DNA from: JABDGV01 sp964577935
GTDB lineage: Bacteria > Chlamydiota > Chlamydiia > Chlamydiales > FEN-1388
Direction: 5' to 3'
NCBI GenBank assembly: GCA_964577935.1
Contig: CAZOAJ010000007.1
Coordinates: forward strand, 1 to 64,000
DNA: 64,000 nucleotides
Notes under the pieces: generated by a model
What the model was told of the DNA's origin: nothing
Databases searched by the model: none
The model's input: only the letters and a program-made list of their open reading frames with translations
Shown here: positions 46,049 through 54,385 of the stretch, in pieces
Layout of the letters: each line of letters starts with the position of its first letter
Numbering within the stretch: the stretch's first letter is position 1
Position numbers and translations under genes: made by a program

Positions 46049-46217
46049 AATCAAGAAATGTATTTTAAACTGTTATTTTAAATCCTTTATATGGCTCTTG
46101 CTCAAGAATGAATGACTCAAGGGCGCCACTCCTTCATTTCAATAATAACCACAAGGGATGCAGTTCTCTTTTTTTGAGAATGAGCTGGTTACACGTCTTA
46201 GTGTTTTGACATAAAAA

Positions 46218-46248
46218 AGGGCAACATAAAAATGCATTATGCTGCCCT
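46218..46248 (-). terminator. Terminator behind the small basic-protein gene
   Basis: On the minus strand AGGGCAGCATAA, a short loop and TTATGTTGCCCT (one mismatch) form a stem followed by five to six T residues, 35 bases beyond the gene at 46282. Confidence 0.8.
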
Positions 46249-46281
46249 CGGAAAATCGCATAAGAAAAAGGCGTTGGTGAC

Positions 46282-46782
46282 TTAGCCGTTCTTATGTTGT
46301 TGATTTGCTGCTTCAACAAAGCTGTTCCAAAGCTCGTGGTCTACAAATCCGCGTTTGATAGAAGCAATAAGTTCTTTTTGGGCTGTTTTCAAATCGCGTG
46401 GACGCATAAGCTTACGGATAAGATCGGTATTGCCAGCTGAGCGCGCAAGTTGAAGAATTTGATCAAATTCATTTTTCGCTACTAAATAAGCATCTTTTCT
46501 CTTTCTTGAACCCCGAGCTGCTCGTCGCTTTGGATTTACTGTAATTGGGCTCTCTGTGTTCAAAATATATCGTTTTAAAAGATCAGAAAGTTGATTAGGT
46601 TCATTCTTCTTTAATTTACGGAATGTGAAATGATGAATATATCCACCATTTTTTGCAGGAAGATAGCGACACAGTGTGTTTTCTTGTTTCGCGCCTAGTT
46701 TTCTCATAGCTCCATTAATCATATCTTCCAGGTCGCGGCTGGAAAGGTCAATTTTGCGATCTTGTTGCTGTGCCAAAGACAT
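46282..46782 (-). CDS. Small basic protein of unknown function
   Basis: A 166-residue protein I do not recognise with confidence. The middle is strongly basic ('NPKRRAARGSRKRKDAYL'), and the flanks are helical, with 'GYIHHFTFRKLKK' before it and 'LIRKLMRPRDLKTAQKELI' after it, so it could bind nucleic acid. There is no signal peptide or membrane segment. The open frame begins at a TTG (46794), but GGTGA four to six bases before the ATG at 46782 supports that start. It has its own terminator. It diverges from ytgA across a 378-base gap. Confidence 0.65.
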   Translation of the reverse strand: MSLAQQQDRKIDLSSRDLEDMINGAMRKLGAKQENTLCRYLPAKNGGYIHHFTFRKLKKNEPNQLSDLLKRYILNTESPITVNPKRRAARGSRKRKDAYLVAKNEFDQILQLARSAGNTDLIRKLMRPRDLKTAQKELIASIKRGFVDHELWNSFVEAANQQHKNG

Positions 46783-47160
46783 GTTTTTCACCAATTTTAT
46801 TCGTTTTCACTAAGTCGATAACAAAACTAATTAGAATAGTCAACAGTTTTATCTTAATCTATTCTTTGCTGAGTCCTAATCAAGACTAAACGTTACGAGA
46901 GTTTGGCAGAAAATATGCAATTATCGAAAGTAGTTTTGATTCGATATTATATATACTAAACAATAGTTTCTTTATGATGATAATTTCATTTTTTTGAAAA
47001 AAACATAATAACTTCAGAAGCGTGTGGATAGCGAATTTTTAATGAAAAATTGAAAAACTAATCCGTTAAATCATTCACTCTATTAAATTATCTGTACCCT
47101 TGTTTTTTTCAAGAGCGTATTCGATACCTTGTTCTATTGCGCTTGTTTTGGAGGTGTTCA
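46783..47160. other. AT-rich intergenic region upstream of ytgA
   Basis: No gene is supported in 378 bases. Runs of A and T, including 'gatattatatatactaaac' near 46940, occupy the centre. Because the operon's own repressor domain is encoded in ytgC, an operator is expected here, but I see no clear inverted repeat that would identify it. Confidence 0.45.
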
Positions 47161-48162
47161 TTGTTATTTACACGAATTTGTATTATGAGCCTTCTTATTC
47201 TTGTCTCCGGATGCGCTCCGTCTTCTTCTGCTTCAAGAAGGGAACAAAACTCGGAAAATCAGATTAACATTCTTTGTACCACATCTCATGTTGCATCTCT
47301 TGTCGAAGCTATTGCAGGGCCTCGAGCTACAACTAAAGTGTTGATTCGAGGCGAGAGCGATCCTCATTCATATCAACTTGTTAAAGGCGATGATAGTAAA
47401 TTTTATACAGCGGAAGTAATTTTCTACTCAGGACTTGGACTCGAACATAGTCCATCTCTCATGAGAATGATGGAGAACAAAGAAAAAATTTCGGTAGGTG
47501 ATGCGATCCGATCTATCAAGCCGCACGCTGTACTCTATTCGGCAGATATTCCTGATCCACACATTTGGATGGATATATCGCTTTGGAAGCTTGCTATTCC
47601 GGCAATTAGAGATAAGCTTTCTTCTTTAAGGCCGGAGTGGGCGCATGAGTTTACGGAGAGGGCTGAAAGATTCGATAGTAAACTTGCGGATGTAGATCAG
47701 ATAATAAAAAAAATCTTCAAATCTATTTCTCCAGAGCAGAGATATTTGATAACGACCCATGATGCCTTTCAATATTTTGCAAGAGCGTATCTCGCAACGG
47801 ACGAGGAACGTGCTGAAAATCTCTGGACCCTCCGCTGTTTTGCTCCTGAAGGGTTGGCTCCAGAGGCTCAAATCTCAACGAAAGATATTGAAAACACTGT
47901 CAATCACATCATCCAATATGGGGTACACTGGATTTTTGCCGAATCTAACGTTTCTCAAGACTCTATTCGAAGGGTTATTGAAGTGCTTAAAAGAAAGGGC
48001 CATCATGTTGAGATAGCGAAAGATGTGTTGTATGCAGATGCGATGGGGGAGTCTGGATCTCAAGGAGCAACCTATGAAGGCATGATGCTTTATAATGCGG
48101 AAATAATTTCACGCTATATGCTCTTGAATAATAGCAATAAAGAGATTCCCAATGAAAAATAG
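47161..48162 (+). CDS. ytgA: YtgA, metal-binding lipoprotein of the iron ABC importer
   Basis: Cluster A-I (ZnuA/TroA-like) solute-binding protein that captures ferric iron or related metals in the periplasm. The lipobox is 'LILVSGCAPSS', with Cys18 as the lipid anchor. Metal ligands are expected at His29 region 'TTSHVASLVEAIAG', 'DPHIWMDISLW' and 'TTHDAFQYFARAY'. A TTG at 47161 is taken as start because GGAGG stands six bases before it; the ATG at 47185 would cut into the signal peptide. It overlaps ytgB by 11 bases and opens the ytgABCD operon. Confidence 0.92.
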   Translation: MLFTRICIMSLLILVSGCAPSSSASRREQNSENQINILCTTSHVASLVEAIAGPRATTKVLIRGESDPHSYQLVKGDDSKFYTAEVIFYSGLGLEHSPSLMRMMENKEKISVGDAIRSIKPHAVLYSADIPDPHIWMDISLWKLAIPAIRDKLSSLRPEWAHEFTERAERFDSKLADVDQIIKKIFKSISPEQRYLITTHDAFQYFARAYLATDEERAENLWTLRCFAPEGLAPEAQISTKDIENTVNHIIQYGVHWIFAESNVSQDSIRRVIEVLKRKGHHVEIAKDVLYADAMGESGSQGATYEGMMLYNAEIISRYMLLNNSNKEIPNEK

Positions 48163-48934
48163 TAACGAAAAAGCCCTTCTGCCTCCAGCGATTGAAATAC
48201 TTTCGTTGACAGTTCATTATGGTATCTCTCCTGTTCTCTGGGATATCACCTGTTCGATTCCACAAGGTGTATTGGCTGGAATTATTGGTCCAAATGGAGC
48301 GGGTAAAAGCACCTTGCTAAAAACTATATTAGGTATTGTTCCTCCTGCAGTTGGAGGAGTTCGAATTCTCGGAGCAAGCTTTCAGGAAGTTCATAAAAAA
48401 ATTGCTTATGTGCCTCAAAAGGAGGCTGTCGATTGGGAATTCCCCATTACCGTCTATGAGCTTGCCGAGATGGGGGCTTATCCGCGAAAAGGCTTATTTG
48501 GAAGAATGCGTAGAGAAGATCGACTGAAAGTACAAGAAGCTTTGGAAAAAGTTGGTCTTTGGGATATGCGCTCTTCGGAAATTAGGGAATTATCCGGAGG
48601 ACAACAACAAAGAGCCTTTCTAGCTCGTGCACTTGTCCAGGATGCTGCCCTGTATCTGCTTGATGAACCATTTGCTGGAGTCGATCACACAAGCGAAGAG
48701 ACTATTTTACGCATTTTGAAAGAGATGGTTGAGGGAGGCAAAAGCTGTGTAATTATTCACCATGACTTAGATACGGTACGACGTTATTTTGATTGGATCG
48801 TTTTGTTAAATACACGTCTTATCGCTAATGGAAGCAAAGAAGAGGTGATGACACCTCATAATTTGCGTAAAGCATATGGTGAGCAGTTTGGGGTTCTCTC
48901 CGAGGCTCTTCGTTTATCGCAGGAAATGGGGTAG
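48152..48934 (+). CDS. ytgB: YtgB, ATPase of the iron ABC importer
   Basis: 260-residue ABC ATPase: Walker A 'GIIGPNGAGKSTLLK', Q-loop 'VPQKEAVDWEFPITV', signature 'LSGGQQQRAFLA', Walker B 'LYLLDEPFAGVD', switch His in 'VIIHHDLDTV'. It powers import through YtgC and YtgD. The start overlaps ytgA by 11 bases, so translation is coupled. The 'DWEFPITVYELAEMG' text is typical of the manganese/iron/zinc group. Confidence 0.94.
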   Translation: MKNSNEKALLPPAIEILSLTVHYGISPVLWDITCSIPQGVLAGIIGPNGAGKSTLLKTILGIVPPAVGGVRILGASFQEVHKKIAYVPQKEAVDWEFPITVYELAEMGAYPRKGLFGRMRREDRLKVQEALEKVGLWDMRSSEIRELSGGQQQRAFLARALVQDAALYLLDEPFAGVDHTSEETILRILKEMVEGGKSCVIIHHDLDTVRRYFDWIVLLNTRLIANGSKEEVMTPHNLRKAYGEQFGVLSEALRLSQEMG

Positions 48935-48940
48935 ATAACC

Positions 48941-50377
48941 GTGATGGATCTTATAGGTTCTGATGTATTTAACTCTTGTCTACAATCGGTTCTCTTCATC
49001 CCATTTATTGCATCTCTTGCTTTAGGTCTTGTTGGGGGATCTATTGGTGCTTTAGTTGTTTTTAAAAAGCAATCGCTCCTTGGTGAGACGCTTTCACATG
49101 CATGTTACCCAGGTCTTGCCTTAGGCTTATGGCTTGTTCATTCGAAATCTGGAATAGATGAAGAGGCTTCATTTCTTCTCGTTGTTCTTTCTGGTATGGT
49201 GATTGCTACGTTGGCATATTGGGCAATACAAACCCTAGTCCATCGATTCCGTGTTCCGTCAGATTCAGCTTTATGCGCCATTTTAGCGTCATTTTTTGCT
49301 CTTGGACTTCTTTTTATATCTGCAGTACAGAATAAGGCTCCAACTCTCGCGAAGAAGCTTCAGGCGCTTCTACTAGGTCAAGCTGCTACCGTTTCAGAAG
49401 GATATGCAATTCTCTGCATTGCACTTGCGATCATCGTATGCATACTCTTTATATTCCTCTTTAGGCCGCTGCAGTGCGAGCTATTTGATCCTCGATTTGC
49501 AGCCCTGACAGGACTCCGGAAAAAATATATGCAATTCCTTGTGCCGATAGTAGTCGTTTTGACGCTCATTATCGGCTCTAAAGTGATGGGAGTGGTATTA
49601 ATGTCGGCACTTCTTATTTTTCCAACTGTAATAGCTCGGATGTGGAGCTCATCATTTTTCTCATTGCTTCTTTTTTCCTCATCTATTGGAGCATTCTCTT
49701 GTGGGACAGGGCTTTTGATTTCACATTATGTAAGCGGAATTTTTCAAGAAGATGGAAGGGGCTTGAGTATTCCTTCAGGGCCGAGCATCACCGTTCTTCT
49801 GGCGATGTTATTTTTTCTTTCCTATCTCTTTTCTCCGCGAATTGGTGTTATAGCAAAGATTTGGAAAAGAATAGGGTTTAAATCTCGTTGTGAGGCTGAA
49901 AATTTGCTGAAGGCTATATGGAGACTTTCTGCCCAAAGCGGAAGGAGTGAGGTTTTGATTTCTGAAGTGGCTTATTCAACCGTTTTACCTACAAAGACAA
50001 TCCATAGGCTTGCATCGAAGTTGCGTGGAAAGGGATATATCTCTTTACATAGAGATGGAATTCGACTGACTCATTGCGGGGAGGCTGCGGCTTGTAAGCT
50101 TGTTCGGCTTCACCGTTTGTGGGAGCTTTATTTAGTTGAATTGTGCGATATGGCAAAAGACCGTGTCCACCCAAGCGCAGAGGAAATGGAGCATATATTA
50201 ACTCCTCAAATAGAGCAGGAGCTTGAGTCTTTACTGCAATATCCTAAGGTAGATCCCCATAAACAACCGATTCCTTCGTTAACATGCAGAATTCCAAGGG
50301 TGCCAGAAGAGATTGAAGTCTCATTAAGCTTCAATCAAGAACAGAATGAGGGGGTCAATAATGATTCCAAGCTATGA
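48941..50377 (+). CDS. ytgC: YtgC-YtgR, permease fused to a DtxR-like metal repressor
   Basis: Residues 1-305 are an ABC-3 permease with about eight membrane helices ('GGSIGALVVFKKQSLLGETLSHA'-type start; 'GSKVMGVVLMSALLIFPTVIAR'). From about 318 a winged-helix DtxR/MntR domain follows: HTH 'ISEVAYSTVLPTKTIHRLASKL', then metal ligands H391, E395, H410, E414, E417 and H418, spaced exactly as in DtxR (H79, E83, H98, C102, E105, H106). DtxR's Met10 is Asn321 here, and Cys102 is Glu, as in manganese-type MntR. In C. trachomatis the C-terminal domain is cleaved off as the repressor YtgR. The start is GTG 48941 or ATG 48944. It overlaps ytgD by 17 bases. Confidence 0.93.
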   Translation: MMDLIGSDVFNSCLQSVLFIPFIASLALGLVGGSIGALVVFKKQSLLGETLSHACYPGLALGLWLVHSKSGIDEEASFLLVVLSGMVIATLAYWAIQTLVHRFRVPSDSALCAILASFFALGLLFISAVQNKAPTLAKKLQALLLGQAATVSEGYAILCIALAIIVCILFIFLFRPLQCELFDPRFAALTGLRKKYMQFLVPIVVVLTLIIGSKVMGVVLMSALLIFPTVIARMWSSSFFSLLLFSSSIGAFSCGTGLLISHYVSGIFQEDGRGLSIPSGPSITVLLAMLFFLSYLFSPRIGVIAKIWKRIGFKSRCEAENLLKAIWRLSAQSGRSEVLISEVAYSTVLPTKTIHRLASKLRGKGYISLHRDGIRLTHCGEAAACKLVRLHRLWELYLVELCDMAKDRVHPSAEEMEHILTPQIEQELESLLQYPKVDPHKQPIPSLTCRIPRVPEEIEVSLSFNQEQNEGVNNDSKL

Positions 50378-51305
50378 TGGCATGACCTTTTTTAGTGTAA
50401 TCGCACACCTTTTTCTACGAATTCCGAGCATTTTTCTGGGCCAGCCACTCGAGTCCGATGAAATTCAGTTTGCTGTTTTAGGGCTTGTGGCTGTTACGTC
50501 GTCTATTGTTGGGACATTATCCGTCCTAAGACGATGTACTATGATGGCTAATGCTCTTTCACATACGCTTCTCATTGGTATTGTCGTTGTTTTTGTTGTG
50601 TCCATAGTAGGTTTGTCATCTTCAAGTCATGAGTTTGATGGGCTGATTATGACACAGGTACAATTAGGCGTTGCGGCAGTCATTGGCGCAATAATTACTG
50701 CTTGGATGGTTCACGTATTCGCTGCATCGTCATCTATGCAGGAGGATGCAGGAATTGGAGCGGCTTTTACCTTCTTATTTGCTCTTGGGGTAATGCTCTT
50801 ATCGATCATTTCAAGAAATGCCCATATTGGTGTTGAGTTGTTGATCGGCAATGCAGATGCGCTTGTTGCTTCTGATATTCTTCCTGCTTTCTATTCGGCA
50901 CTTCTTGCATTCACTGCGTTGATTATATTCTTCCGTGGGTGGGTTGTTTCTTCATTTGATCTTGTATTTGCTAATTTAGCAGGGTTTTCTGGATCAAAAT
51001 ATCGAAGTATGTTGTTGCTTATACAAGCCTTTTGCGTTGTTGTTGCATTCAAGTCTGTTGGTGTTGTGATGGTTTTGGGGCTTCTTTCTATTCCTCCATT
51101 AACTGCAAGGCTTTATTGCTCCCGCTTTAGCCATATGTTGATTATTTCTACACTGATATCTGTGTGTACAACAACCTTCTCTGTAGCTCTTTCTCGGCAT
51201 CTTTTAACAGTTTATGATATTGCACTTTCTACCGGAGCACTTACTGTAGTAATGCTTGGTGTTGTGTACGGCATATTTTGTTTTGCAAAATGGAGAGTTT
51301 CTTAA
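50361..51305 (+). CDS. ytgD: YtgD, second permease of the iron ABC importer
   Basis: A 314-residue ABC-3 permease with about eight membrane spans, such as 'LGLVAVTSSIVGTLSVLRR' and 'VGVVMVLGLLSIPPLTARL'. Motifs 'RRCTMMANALSHTLLIG' and 'GFSGSKYRSM' are family marks. AGGGGG six bases before the ATG at 50361 decides the start (another ATG lies five codons upstream, in the ytgC overlap). It completes ytgABCD and ends at a strong hairpin. Confidence 0.93.
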   Translation: MIPSYDGMTFFSVIAHLFLRIPSIFLGQPLESDEIQFAVLGLVAVTSSIVGTLSVLRRCTMMANALSHTLLIGIVVVFVVSIVGLSSSSHEFDGLIMTQVQLGVAAVIGAIITAWMVHVFAASSSMQEDAGIGAAFTFLFALGVMLLSIISRNAHIGVELLIGNADALVASDILPAFYSALLAFTALIIFFRGWVVSSFDLVFANLAGFSGSKYRSMLLLIQAFCVVVAFKSVGVVMVLGLLSIPPLTARLYCSRFSHMLIISTLISVCTTTFSVALSRHLLTVYDIALSTGALTVVMLGVVYGIFCFAKWRVS

Positions 51306-51307
51306 CA

Positions 51308-51349
51308 TGTATTCATCCTGGGAAGGGAGTTATTCCCAGGATGAATACA
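51308..51349. terminator. Bidirectional hairpin between ytgD and the DAAO-like gene
   Basis: TGTATTCATCCTGGGAA and TTCCCAGGATGAATACA form a perfect 17-bp stem with an 8-base loop, between convergent genes. Confidence 0.85.
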
Positions 51350-51356
51350 AGAGATG

Positions 51357-52529
51357 TTATGTTTCGTTATAACTCTTTCCGGAGAAAAACAGACTATTTC
51401 GCTCGAGAAGTTTATCAAATTCGATTGTATTGAGAGTTTTTTGTTCTTCAGGAGTAAGTCGATCTGTATTTTCTAAAAACGTCCCGCCTAAAACGCCGTT
51501 GCAGGCAATTCCTTGAGGATTATCCATTGTTATCGACAAGGTTTTTGGGAAGAGATATATATACTCATCCTTGCCATCTTGCTCTACTTTTGTATAGATC
51601 ATGTAGTCCATATGATCTACCCCGGAATCTTGATTCAACGTTATAAGGTGCCCTTGAACGGGTATTATAAGTTCATCATTGTTAAGTTCGCGAGCTCCAA
51701 GGCCTGTGCAATTGAAGATAACCTCTTCTTGAAGTTCAGAAAAGGCATTTATTTTTGCAATCTCGATGGGAATCCCTAAACGATTTACTTCAGCGTGTAG
51801 TCCTTGCATGAGTAGGCTGGTATTAATGAAATAGGTCATAAATTTTTTGTAGTTTTTATGTAGGACTCCATTGCCAAAATCAAGGGTAACGATTTCATGA
51901 GGAGGGATAAGTCCTCGTCTTTCGAGGTCTTCAACTCCTGCTTCAGTTTCTTGACTGCAGTATACGGGCATGTAACGTACGATATCATGGTTGAGATATG
52001 GATGTGTTCCATTCATGATAGAGCTGTATGTCAAAAAGGTCTTAAGGCCGATTTGATTGAGATTCTCTTGTTCTGCTTCAGAAGTTTTGATAGATACAAG
52101 CGCAAAATAGCCAGCCGCTTTCCATGAAGGAAGGTCATAAAGATCCTTTGTGGTAATTCCAGATACCGAATGACCTCGTCGTACAAGCTCTATAGCAGCT
52201 GTTAAGCCCATATATCCAGATCCAATAACTCGAATTGGAGCTTTGGTATGCCGATTTTCTTGTTCGAAGAGCTGGATTGCCTTTTCAATCGATCCAAAAA
52301 CAGTCGTTGCTCCTGAGCCTCCATGTCCATTACAGTTGATGATTGATTTATTGTGGACCCGTTCAAGTGATATGTTGAACGATCCGTTTCGCATTGGTCG
52401 TGTACAAACAATTTTCTGAGATATTGTCTCAGGAGATATTCTAGGTGGAATAAGTTGGTCTACGGTCTCTGCATTTAAGCAAAATATAGCCCCATGTGCC
52501 ATAAGGAGGGCTTTTAATAATTTATTCAC
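51357..52529 (-). CDS. Exported D-amino-acid-oxidase-like flavoprotein, domain order permuted
   Basis: The 390-residue protein starts with a signal peptide ('KLLKALLMAHGAIFCLNA'). Next comes, at residues 44-76, a segment that in D-amino-acid oxidases ends the protein: the R-P-x-R motif (R44-R47, with the substrate-binding arginine) and 'CNGHGGSGATT' (66-76). Only then comes the FAD-binding N-terminal fold 'IRVIGSGYMGLTAAIELVRRG' (trim: VIGSGYMGLTAAIELV), followed by 'WKAAGYFALV' and 'VIFNCTGLGARELNND', and near the end 'GVLGGTFLEN'. The C-terminal RPxR/GHGG block is absent from its normal place. This is a circular permutation. GTG start with GGAG upstream. The fold could oxidise D-amino acids in the periplasm; substrate unknown. 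Confidence 0.75.
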   Translation of the reverse strand: MNKLLKALLMAHGAIFCLNAETVDQLIPPRISPETISQKIVCTRPMRNGSFNISLERVHNKSIINCNGHGGSGATTVFGSIEKAIQLFEQENRHTKAPIRVIGSGYMGLTAAIELVRRGHSVSGITTKDLYDLPSWKAAGYFALVSIKTSEAEQENLNQIGLKTFLTYSSIMNGTHPYLNHDIVRYMPVYCSQETEAGVEDLERRGLIPPHEIVTLDFGNGVLHKNYKKFMTYFINTSLLMQGLHAEVNRLGIPIEIAKINAFSELQEEVIFNCTGLGARELNNDELIIPVQGHLITLNQDSGVDHMDYMIYTKVEQDGKDEYIYLFPKTLSITMDNPQGIACNGVLGGTFLENTDRLTPEEQKTLNTIEFDKLLERNSLFFSGKSYNET

Positions 52530-52675
52530 GTATGCTCCAGTCAGTGTAAAAAGGAGTTATGCTCTGGTAAGCTATTTTACGCGAATATATTCATCATCTT
52601 TTGCTTAAAATCAGTTGATATAGCTGATCGTGCAATAGGTTAGATGAACCTATTTCTTGGGAATGAAATAGTTGC

Positions 52676-54151
52676 TCAATGAGGTTTGAAGGGAGCAAAC
52701 GCTTTTATTGTTTCTTCATCTGCTTGCTCATGTCCATGCCCTTGAAAACCTCCTTGGACCTGATAAGACGACTGTGAAAAGTTTGCGAATTGAGCGATTT
52801 CTTTTCGGTAGGTCAAAAAGACGCTTCCTACACTTCCATGACGGTTTTTTGCAACGATGACCTCGGCTTGACCTGGTCTATCATGAGGATCATAGTATTC
52901 TCTTCTCAGCAAGAACATAACAATATCGGCGTCTTGCTCGATACTGCCACTTTCTCGTAAATCGCTCATCATTGGTCGATGGCCTGTTCGCTCTTCTACC
53001 TTACGTGAAAGCTGTGAAAGGCAAAGAACTGGTACATCCAATTCGCGTGCTAGCGTCTTTAACATACGAGAGATTTCAGAAATCTCATTTTGTCTACTTT
53101 CCTGGTTTCTGGACGATCCACTTCCAGTGATCAACTGAAGGTAGTCAATAATAATAAGGCCTACTCCATGAGCTTCTTTCATTCGGCGTGCGCGCGCTCT
53201 GATATCCGATATCTTGAGACCTGGCTGATCATCAATGAGCATTGCATGATCCTGAATCGTGTTTACGGCCTCAACAACCTGATGAAACTCATTGGGAGAG
53301 AGTGATCCTGTTCTGATTTTATCAGATTCAACTTCTGACTGTGAACAGACAATTCTGTGGGCAAGTTGCTCTGCTGTCATCTCTAATGAAAAAACACCTA
53401 CGGGTATTCCACTTTTAAAACAGACATTCTCTGCAATGTTAATCGCAAGAGCTGTTTTTCCCATGGCAGGTCTTGCTGCGAGAATGATGAGATGTGAATT
53501 ATTTAAACCATTGATCATTCTATCCAGGTCAATGAACTGCATAGGGATCCCTGTGATGGACATCTCTCCATCACCTTTTTGCATATAGCGTTCTTGGCGT
53601 GATTCAAGCTCTTTCAGGAAGGGAATATTTGATTGAGAGGAGGTTCCTGAAAGAATATCTCCGATCAACACGCCTGCTTTGGAGTTGGTCGCTTTGCCAA
53701 TTTCAAAAAAAAGCTTTTGAGCATCATCTAAAGCCTCATGAACATCTTGCGGTTCATCGAGCGCCTTTTTTTCAACGACTTGGGCTGCAGAAATCATTCG
53801 TCGAAGTAGAGCTTTATCTTTGACGATTTGGCAATACTCTTCAATATAGGCAGAAGTCCCTGCAAATTGTGCAAGGGTCATTAGATAAGCGACTCCGCCA
53901 GTAGAATTGAGTTTATCTTGGCGCTTTAAATCTTCTGCAATAAGATGCACATCAGCAGGCTTATCTTTAACGAAAGCCTGCTTGAGTGACGAGAAAATTG
54001 TTTTATGTTCGCTAAAATAGAAATCCTGTTCATCAAGCGCGTCAGCAGCAATATTTAAAGCATTGACAGAAGTCAACATGCAGCCGAGGACCATCATCTC
54101 GGATTCTTTAGAGCTTGGTGGAACTTTAGGAGAAAAAATTGCTTCTGCCAT
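52676..54151 (-). CDS. dnaB: Replicative DNA helicase DnaB
   Basis: Hexameric helicase that unwinds the replication fork. The N-terminal domain ('SEMMVLGCMLTSVNALNIAADAL') is followed by the RecA-like motor with Walker A 'ILAARPAMGKTALAINIAE', Walker B 'IIIDYLQLIT' and 'VLCLSQLSRKVEER' with the arginine-finger region 'DLRESGSIEQDADIVMFL'. 491 residues is normal. ATG at 54151 is preferred over the preceding TTG. In Chlamydia dnaB lies near polA-sppA-npt; here it is 45 kb away. Confidence 0.97.
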   Translation of the reverse strand: MAEAIFSPKVPPSSKESEMMVLGCMLTSVNALNIAADALDEQDFYFSEHKTIFSSLKQAFVKDKPADVHLIAEDLKRQDKLNSTGGVAYLMTLAQFAGTSAYIEEYCQIVKDKALLRRMISAAQVVEKKALDEPQDVHEALDDAQKLFFEIGKATNSKAGVLIGDILSGTSSQSNIPFLKELESRQERYMQKGDGEMSITGIPMQFIDLDRMINGLNNSHLIILAARPAMGKTALAINIAENVCFKSGIPVGVFSLEMTAEQLAHRIVCSQSEVESDKIRTGSLSPNEFHQVVEAVNTIQDHAMLIDDQPGLKISDIRARARRMKEAHGVGLIIIDYLQLITGSGSSRNQESRQNEISEISRMLKTLARELDVPVLCLSQLSRKVEERTGHRPMMSDLRESGSIEQDADIVMFLLRREYYDPHDRPGQAEVIVAKNRHGSVGSVFLTYRKEIAQFANFSQSSYQVQGGFQGHGHEQADEETIKAFAPFKPH

Positions 54152-54385
54152 CAATGACTTAATATGTTAATCGTGACTCAACTATACATGCCAACCCATA
54201 AAAAAATATAATCAAAAACGAGCTATCGATGTTTCACGGATTATCTCTCTGATCCTTTATAAGGCATGTTTTTAAACACAAAGTCGATGATTCATTTGTT
54301 TCCATTTTAGATAATATGTATTACAATACCTGTTACTAGCAGTTCAGCAAGTCTTTTATAAAAAAATTCAATCTTCAAATTTTTA

